The notes under the pieces: generated by a model | Told to the model about the DNA's origin: nothing | Seen by the model: the letters and a program-made list of their open reading frames with translations, nothing else | Databases searched by the model: none | Virus record (IMG/VR): IMGVR_UViG_3300004806_000027 | Location: 1-60,083 of that record | Length of the DNA: 60,083 nt | Origin: a virus | Reading direction: 5' to 3' (one strand) | In this document: one piece after another, positions 54,672-60,083 of the stretch | Position numbering within the stretch: position 1 is the stretch's first letter | Layout of the letters: each line of letters begins with the position of its first letter | Position numbers and translations under genes: made by a program

Positions 54672-57023
54672 ATGAGTTCAAATATTCAATCGCCTAATGT
54701 CTTTGTCTATGCCGGGAATCCAAACGGGCATGTTGCCGGGCAGCAAGGTGTTGCCGGGGGTGTACCGCCCGATTTCTGCTATGACGTGACCAATCGGGCT
54801 TATTATGCATGTGTCACCACGGGAACCACGACAAGCGCGGGCTGGGTCGCGGTATCTGGGGCTGGGGTCAATTCGGTTGGCCTATTTTTGCCCACGGCTT
54901 TATTTGGTATTACCGGATCGCCCGTCACCACGTTTGGCACTTTAAGCGCGTCGTTTATTTCGGTGTCCAGCCAAACATTTTTGGCGGGGCCGGGGAATGC
55001 GTCCACGGGTGTCACCGCGTCTCCGACATTTCGGAACATTCAAGATCAGGATTTGCCGCGCAATCTTGCGTATTATGGCGGTATTTCGACTTATGGGTAT
55101 GACAATACGGTTGCGGTCACAACGGCGATTGGCGCCAATACAAATGGCAGCATTTATGTTCCCGTTGGGCTTTATACCACAACCATAACCGCGTCATCGG
55201 ATGGCGGAAGCTCGACGGGTGGTGCGACATATCAGACTTGGCCGAAATTAACGGCAAATTTCTATGGTCAAGGGCAAGTTGCGTCTTTGGCGTTGGATGG
55301 CTCGCAATCCAAGCGCGGCAAATTTTATTCAATGGTCACAATGCAACCGGACCTGACTAATTTTGCTTTGGCCGATAATACCAAATATTTTAACGGGGAT
55401 TGGTCGCGCCAGAATTTTTCCATTGAACATTATGTCACCGGCCTAAACACGCTGGGGGGGTATTCAACCGGTATTTATTACATGCCGCAAACCTTTCCCT
55501 TTGCTTTGTTTATGCGGAACTATTCGGGCTGGAATAGCAGCACGGATTATACCGTTTTTGGCAATCCGTTGACGCAACGGACAAGCGCCGTTGGCATGCA
55601 ATTAAATGTCTATCAGGACAATAAGGGCGATTGCGCCGCGTTGAATGTCAATGTTGGCATTTCGGCATTGGCCAAGCCCACAATTACGTCCGGCGATGCG
55701 ACTTATGGGTTTGCAACGTGTCCTGCCGTTTCAATCATGAACGGCGGGGCCACGTCTTACAAAGATGGCACGTATCTAAACCCGTTTGAATTTGATTACA
55801 CCAATCTTTCTGGCACCACATCTTATGACGTGGCATGTATCGGTTGGTTTCATAGCATGCTGCGAGCCGGGTCCAGCACGTCGCAATCCACTTTCTACAG
55901 CGGAACCACGACGACTGTTGGTTACGGCAATACGTGGATTGGCTGGCTGATGGATTCCAGCGGAACCAATGTTATTGGCGGGTCTACTGTAAAATTTCCG
56001 GTGGACGCGGGCATTTCGTTTAAAGGTCTGTCCGGGTATCGCGCGGCAATCGACTTGACCCAAGCGCACCGATATAATCCTGGCACCAGTGCATCGATTG
56101 TTTTGGCCGATTCCGCTCGCATTTATTTAAACGGATCATATGGGGCGGGTAAAGCGTTTCCAGATTCCACAATGAATCCGGGGACGGCTTATATTCAATG
56201 CGTGTCTGGTCAAGTGGGCATTTTGAGCGGCGGAACGTCCAGTGCTTATATTAACATTGACGGCACGGGCGTTCTGGCTGGTTTGACGTTAAATGGACGC
56301 GCCACATTTACCGGGGGCGGTGGTTATGCGGCTGTGTTTGGCGGTCATTTGGCTGGGTTATCTGACAATGCTTACACATGCGGCACGGCGGCGGGCCGGT
56401 GGTCTGCGGTGTGGGCTGTCAATGGCACCATTCAAACATCTGATCCAAGTTTAAAAACCGATATTGAGCCGGTTTCGGATGTGTTGCCCATCATTAAATC
56501 CCTTGAACCAAAGACGTTTAAGTGGATTGCCGGTGGACGGGATGAAATTGAAGTTGAAGAAGATCAACTTGTTCACGAAAGCGAAGTGTCTGAGGGCGTT
56601 GTTCACGATATTCAAATTGTGGACGGCAAGCCGGTTGCGTTTGACCGGATCGTTAAAACGGAAACTGGCGTTTATGACTTGATGCCGGTGGTTGATGCCG
56701 ATGGCAATCCGGTCATGGAATTTGTGCCGGGCAAAAAAGGCGAGCCGGGACAATTGCAGCAAAAAATGCACCCTGTCCCGCGCATGATCGCAAAAAAGGT
56801 CAAAGTTAAAAAATTTGTGGATCGTCCTGGCAAGCGGACCCATTGGGGTTTCTTGGCTACCGAAGTGCGCGATGCGTTTGCCGCCACGGGCAAAGATTTT
56901 GCCGGATATGTGCAAGACGAAGATGGCACACATCATTTGAGGCCGGATCAATTAATTCCGGTGTTGTGGCAAGCGGTGCGTGAACTCACTGCCCGGCTTG
57001 AAGAATTGGAGGCCAAAAAATGA
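54672..57023 (+). CDS. Tail fibre with S74 chaperone domain
   Basis: From ATG 54672 the protein has 783 residues: a beta-rich fibre body and a C-terminal intramolecular chaperone (about 590-783) with SDPSLKTDIEPV, PKTFKWIAGG, THWGFLATEVRDAF and a terminal coiled coil. Known: S74 domains trimerise fibres and then cut themselves off at the Ser-Asp of this motif. No signal peptide is seen, unlike its neighbours. The middle (about 140-560) resembles a pectin-lyase-like beta region and may bind host glycan. Confidence 0.82.
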   Translation: MSSNIQSPNVFVYAGNPNGHVAGQQGVAGGVPPDFCYDVTNRAYYACVTTGTTTSAGWVAVSGAGVNSVGLFLPTALFGITGSPVTTFGTLSASFISVSSQTFLAGPGNASTGVTASPTFRNIQDQDLPRNLAYYGGISTYGYDNTVAVTTAIGANTNGSIYVPVGLYTTTITASSDGGSSTGGATYQTWPKLTANFYGQGQVASLALDGSQSKRGKFYSMVTMQPDLTNFALADNTKYFNGDWSRQNFSIEHYVTGLNTLGGYSTGIYYMPQTFPFALFMRNYSGWNSSTDYTVFGNPLTQRTSAVGMQLNVYQDNKGDCAALNVNVGISALAKPTITSGDATYGFATCPAVSIMNGGATSYKDGTYLNPFEFDYTNLSGTTSYDVACIGWFHSMLRAGSSTSQSTFYSGTTTTVGYGNTWIGWLMDSSGTNVIGGSTVKFPVDAGISFKGLSGYRAAIDLTQAHRYNPGTSASIVLADSARIYLNGSYGAGKAFPDSTMNPGTAYIQCVSGQVGILSGGTSSAYINIDGTGVLAGLTLNGRATFTGGGGYAAVFGGHLAGLSDNAYTCGTAAGRWSAVWAVNGTIQTSDPSLKTDIEPVSDVLPIIKSLEPKTFKWIAGGRDEIEVEEDQLVHESEVSEGVVHDIQIVDGKPVAFDRIVKTETGVYDLMPVVDADGNPVMEFVPGKKGEPGQLQQKMHPVPRMIAKKVKVKKFVDRPGKRTHWGFLATEVRDAFAATGKDFAGYVQDEDGTHHLRPDQLIPVLWQAVRELTARLEELEAKK

Positions 57024-57415
57024 AATGGTTAATTGTCGTTTTTTGGCTTTTGGTATCACCGGCTTTTGCCCAAACTGCGGCAAGCGTTGTTCCAAGTAAG
57101 ATTTCAACGGTTGGATGCCCTGGCAGTCAACCAAGCTGCACGGTGTCCACGGCATTTGTAACGCCATTGGGGTATCAGCAAATCACCTCATTGTCTGGGG
57201 CAACGTTTTTGACCGTGCCGACCGGGGCGACATTGGCTGTTATCGTGGTTGAAACACAATCTGTTCGGTGGCGCGATGATGGTGTGGCACCAACTGCATC
57301 TGTTGGCATGCTGGTCGCGGCGGGTTCTGCTTTGTCTTACACGGGCAATCTGGCTTCGTTGCAGTTTATTCAAACGACTGCAAGCGCCACTATCAACGTG
57401 AGCTATTACAAATGA
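57020..57415 (+). CDS. Secreted-type tail-region protein
   Basis: The 131-residue protein starts with a clear signal peptide (MKWLIVVFWLLVSPAFAQ, cleavage near AFA-Q), then a beta domain with TFLTVPTGATLAVIVVET, VRWRDDGVAPTASVGM and ATINVSYYK. The VRWRDDG-x-PT pattern occurs in small alphaproteobacterial phage virion proteins. It is coupled to both neighbours by ATGA overlaps. Confidence 0.65.
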   Translation: MKWLIVVFWLLVSPAFAQTAASVVPSKISTVGCPGSQPSCTVSTAFVTPLGYQQITSLSGATFLTVPTGATLAVIVVETQSVRWRDDGVAPTASVGMLVAAGSALSYTGNLASLQFIQTTASATINVSYYK

Positions 57416-58902
57416 TGAAGCGGCTTGCTATTGTTTTATTTGGCTTGATTGTTTGCGTTCCCGCAATTGCTCAGCAATTGGGAAATAGTGGAATTGTGAT
57501 TTCGTCGGGGGCGTCAAGTGGTGGCAGCGGATCGGGTACGGTTACGTCTGTGACGTGTTCGACCAATGGCGGCTTAACCTGTACGGCCAATCCGATCACC
57601 ACAAGCGGATCAATTGCGCTGGGAACCAATGTGGGTGTGCCGGGATATACAAGTTCTGGCGCAACGGCGTTTCAATTTACCGGAAACGCCAATAATTTCT
57701 ATCAATTGAGCCTTCAAAATACCAATAGCGGATCAAGTGCCTCATCTGACTTTGTTGTAACGGCGGACGATGGCAATGATTCAACGCATTATGCGGATTT
57801 TGGCATAAATAATAGTGCTGGGGCCGCAGCTCCGTTTACAGCTGCTCATGCGGCTTATACTTATACTACAGATGGTGAATTTGACATTGGTGCGCTTGGA
57901 ACCGGGGGCGTTATCAATTTTTATTCCGGTGGGGGGACTGTTTCGCCAACAAGCGTTGGCAGCATAACGTCAACCGGTTTGAATAGCATGGCGGTGGGCG
58001 TCACAACGGCCAGCACGGGCAAATTTACCACTCTGCAAGCAACGTCCACGATTACATTCCCGTCAAATAGTCTGACTTTGGCAAATTTGCCGCAAATTAC
58101 GGCTAACACGATTTTGGGGAATAACACCGGGTCAACGGCTAACATTGCGTCTTTTGCCATTCCATCTTGCTCGGCTGCGACCAGTGCGCTGACTTGGACC
58201 ACAAGTACGGGGTTTGGCTGCAATACTATTTCGGGCGGATCGGGTACGGTCAATTCCGGTACGTCCGGGCAATTGAGTTATTACGCCTCAACCACAAATG
58301 CCGTGTCTGGTAATGCCAATGCAACGATTTCCAATGGTGCTTTGACTTTGGGTCAATCAACGGGGCCGGTTGGCGGATCGTTGATAATGCAAGGTGCCAC
58401 AAGTGGCGCCACAACGATTGTTCCCACAGCGGTGGCCGGATCAACCACGGCAACCTTACCAGCTAATACCGGAACCATTGCCGAATTGAATTTGGCGCAA
58501 ACTTGGACGGCGGTTCAAACGTATAACAATTCAACAATAAAGATTTTGGGGTCATCGACGGGCGCTAATACATTGACCATGGCAAACGCCGGAGCGTCCA
58601 ATTTTACAACAACAATTCCAGCTGTGAATGGCACGGTAATCACTTCTGGGGATACCGCAACGGTCACTTTACCGATGCACGCTACACAATCAGCAAATAC
58701 GGTGGTGGCAAACGTCACCGCTTCAACCGCAAGCCCAACTGCTGCAACCTTACCATCATGTACGGATACGGGTGGCAATCATTTAAATTACACAAATGGC
58801 ACCGGTTTTTCTTGCGGAACATCATCTAGCGGAACAACGGCGGCTTACATTCAAGCTGCGTCTGTGTCCGTGCTTATGGGGTCTTTTGGAGGCATAAAAT
58901 GA
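57412..58902 (+). CDS. Fibre-like repeat protein with signal peptide
   Basis: The 496-residue protein starts MMKRLAIVLFGLIVCVPAIAQ (signal peptide), then a long Gly/Ser/Thr/Asn-rich beta body with GTVTSVTCSTNGGLTCTAN, LAQTWTAVQTYNNSTIKI and repeated TANTILGNNTGSTANIAS-type units. These resemble phage tail fibre repeats (the NAGQTWTAxQ motif). It is probably a fibre subunit; the signal sequence is the odd feature. Confidence 0.65.
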   Translation: MMKRLAIVLFGLIVCVPAIAQQLGNSGIVISSGASSGGSGSGTVTSVTCSTNGGLTCTANPITTSGSIALGTNVGVPGYTSSGATAFQFTGNANNFYQLSLQNTNSGSSASSDFVVTADDGNDSTHYADFGINNSAGAAAPFTAAHAAYTYTTDGEFDIGALGTGGVINFYSGGGTVSPTSVGSITSTGLNSMAVGVTTASTGKFTTLQATSTITFPSNSLTLANLPQITANTILGNNTGSTANIASFAIPSCSAATSALTWTTSTGFGCNTISGGSGTVNSGTSGQLSYYASTTNAVSGNANATISNGALTLGQSTGPVGGSLIMQGATSGATTIVPTAVAGSTTATLPANTGTIAELNLAQTWTAVQTYNNSTIKILGSSTGANTLTMANAGASNFTTTIPAVNGTVITSGDTATVTLPMHATQSANTVVANVTASTASPTAATLPSCTDTGGNHLNYTNGTGFSCGTSSSGTTAAYIQAASVSVLMGSFGGIK

Positions 58903-59381
58903 ACGCGCGTCAATTTTATTGTAGTTCGGCCCTTGTATTATCACTTGTGGGCATTGCAAGCGGGGTCAATGCAGCAACGACGCCCAATAGCGTTGTAACC
59001 GTTCAAACGCCTACGTTGGGCCTTGTGCAATCCAATGCGGCTAACAATGTGACGATTTACACGGCTGGGGCCAATGGGTCGGCGTGTTTTTCGTTGACAG
59101 CGGCAAATACTTGTACGTCCACGGCTTACAATGTGCAGGTTTTTGTGACCCGATCAGCGGTCAATTATTATCAAACAACGGTTGCTATCCCGGCTGGTGC
59201 CGGTGCGGTTTCGACTGCGCTTAATGTCAATATGTTCAATTCTGCAACTTGGCAGGGTTTGCCATTGGACAATTATGGAAATCCATATTTGTTTTTGAAA
59301 AGCGGCGATACGTTGACGGCGACTCCGACCGTTTCCACGTCAACCTATATCAATCTGACCTCTGTTTGCGGTGATTTCTAA
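58899..59381 (+). CDS. Secreted-type tail-region protein
   Basis: The 160-residue protein has a signal peptide (cleavage probably near VNAAT), then a beta-rich domain with three Cys (ACFS, NTCTS, SVCGDF) and YLFLKSGDTLTATPTVST, a pattern seen in small phage fibre-tip proteins. It lies between fibre and adhesin genes and overlaps the previous stop by 4 bases. Confidence 0.6.
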   Translation: MNARQFYCSSALVLSLVGIASGVNAATTPNSVVTVQTPTLGLVQSNAANNVTIYTAGANGSACFSLTAANTCTSTAYNVQVFVTRSAVNYYQTTVAIPAGAGAVSTALNVNMFNSATWQGLPLDNYGNPYLFLKSGDTLTATPTVSTSTYINLTSVCGDF

Positions 59382-59382
59382 A

Positions 59383-60083
59383 ATGCTTAAGAATCTTCGC
59401 TTTGGATTAATTGCGCTTTTATTCGCAATTGGTCAGTTAGGCTTTGCGGTTGCAACGCCGTTGAATGTTGCGCCTGGGGCGGGTCCCGCTGCTGGCAAAG
59501 CATTTATTGGCCTAAGCGGTCTTAATTATCAAGTTGCCTACACGGCAAGCGGGACATTTAATCCGGTCACGCAAGGCAAAGGGTATGGCGTTTATTACGT
59601 TTTACTTGTTGGCGGGGGTGCTGCTGGCAATGGCACCCCTGCAAGTGGAACAGAGGGCGGCGGCGGCGGTGGTGCTGGTGGCGTTGAATTTTTCCCCGTC
59701 TACATTGGGTCTAGTGCAACCATAACAATTGGCGCTGCTGGCGCTGCTGCAAGTGGTGCAATTGGCGGTAATGGCACAGCTACCACGTTAGTTGTTGGTG
59801 GTGTCACTTACTCAGCCGGTGGTGGCCTTAATAAAGCGCTTGTTTATCCAGGGGGCATGTCTGGTGGCGGTGGCCCAGGTGGTATTTATAGCGGCACGAC
59901 AGCTGCGGACGGGGGTTATCCGGGCGGGGGTGGCTGCGGTCAGCGCAATTTAGGCACAGTCTATCAAGGCGGTTATGGTGCAGCCTCATTATTTTCAAGT
60001 TCATCTTTGGGGGGATCGGGCGCAGCTTCCGGCACGGCTGGTGGTGGTGGTGGTGGTGGGTACTTAGGCAAAGGTGGCGATGG
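59383..60083 (+). CDS. Glycine-rich tail adhesin, N-terminal part (continues at base 2)
   Basis: ATG 59383 is one base after the previous stop. The N-terminus is a signal-like sequence (MLKNLRFGLIALLFAIGQ), followed by GKAFIGLSGLNYQVAYTASGTF and VYYVLLVGGGAAGNG, then polyglycine-rich segments. The VxLVGGGAxG opening is the hallmark of glycine-rich phage adhesin domains. The frame runs off the window and matches the C-terminal part at 2-451 after a 312-base overlap. Inferred: host-receptor binding. Confidence 0.75.
   Translation, partial: MLKNLRFGLIALLFAIGQLGFAVATPLNVAPGAGPAAGKAFIGLSGLNYQVAYTASGTFNPVTQGKGYGVYYVLLVGGGAAGNGTPASGTEGGGGGGAGGVEFFPVYIGSSATITIGAAGAAASGAIGGNGTATTLVVGGVTYSAGGGLNKALVYPGGMSGGGGPGGIYSGTTAADGGYPGGGGCGQRNLGTVYQGGYGAASLFSSSSLGGSGAASGTAGGGGGGGYLGKGGD
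59772..60083. repeat. Terminal repeat, right copy
   Basis: It matches bases 1-315 with identical outer parts and a diverged centre that is one codon shorter (for example GTTAAD against GSTTSTD, GCG against GAG, RNL against RNS). The reading frame is kept in both copies. Confidence 0.85.

Noticed and set aside
1-60083. Diversity-generating retroelement, looked for because the head genes are BPP-1-like and the adhesin is variable
   Set aside because: No reverse transcriptase ORF is present, and the variable part of the adhesin differs mainly at synonymous sites rather than at adenines.

Overview
This window looks like an essentially complete genome of a temperate, T7/BPP-1-like podovirus that infects an alphaproteobacterium. 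The last 312 bases (59772-60083) repeat the first 315, so the molecule closes into a circle of about 59.77 kb, with the junction inside a glycine-rich adhesin gene. The phage assignment rests on a full set of head, packaging, tail and lysis genes. The alphaproteobacterial host is inferred from GcrA-like and GapR-like (DUF2312) homologues and from an attP core identical in form to the 3' half of a tRNA-Lys(UUU) gene. Temperate life is shown by a tyrosine integrase with an excisionase-like partner, an attP with repeated arm sites, and a LexA/CI-type repressor facing a Cro/YdaS-like gene.

Layout. 1-2.0 kb (+): end of the adhesin gene, then a lysis cassette (small membrane proteins, NNPGN-type endolysin, overlapping spanin-like pair). 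2.0-5.2 kb (-): a leftward operon of small genes ending in a GT61 glycosyltransferase and a secreted protein, probably lysogenic-conversion cargo. 5.3-7.3 kb (+): a serine recombinase lacking its catalytic serine, followed by a string of very small genes with a uniform TAAGGAGC-type junction. 7.4-9.3 kb (-): GIY-YIG protein, attP, integrase, excisionase. 9.4-15.7 kb (-): early left operon with MazG-like protein, HNH-like protein, SSB, RecA-fold ATPase, RecE-like exonuclease, a pentapeptide-repeat protein and several genes under 60 codons linked by ATGA overlaps. 15.7-17.9 kb: immunity region with a lipoprotein gene coupled to the repressor. 18.0-25.5 kb (+): early right/replication operon with GapR-like, RusA, a C5 methyltransferase carrying a second long ORF in another frame, SNF2-like helicase, N4/N6 methyltransferase, DnaA-domain-IV-like protein, DUF1376 protein and GcrA-like protein.

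25.5-53.8 kb (+): packaging and virion genes. These are terS, an HTH gene, terL broken into ATPase and nuclease halves by an HNH endonuclease gene, portal, a twin-domain glycosyltransferase, a metallophosphoesterase, scaffold, major capsid, Bbp16-like cement, adaptor, nozzle, and internal virion proteins including an 1826-residue giant protein with two further small ORFs nested in its linkers. A divergent ribbon-helix-helix repressor gene with a phased operator-like array sits at 35.6-36.1 kb. 53.9-60.1 kb plus 1-451: tail fibre/adhesin genes, five of which begin with Sec-type signal sequences, which is unusual for virion proteins.

The most unusual points are the overprinted ORFs (inside the giant virion protein and the methyltransferase), the signal-peptide tail cluster, the split terminase, the serine-less recombinase, the phased RHH operator array, and the mosaic divergence between the two terminal copies of the adhesin. 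No phage DNA or RNA polymerase, reverse transcriptase, CRISPR array or rRNA was seen. The only tRNA sequence is the attP half-gene. All assignments come from reading the sequence and remembered family patterns; no database search was run.
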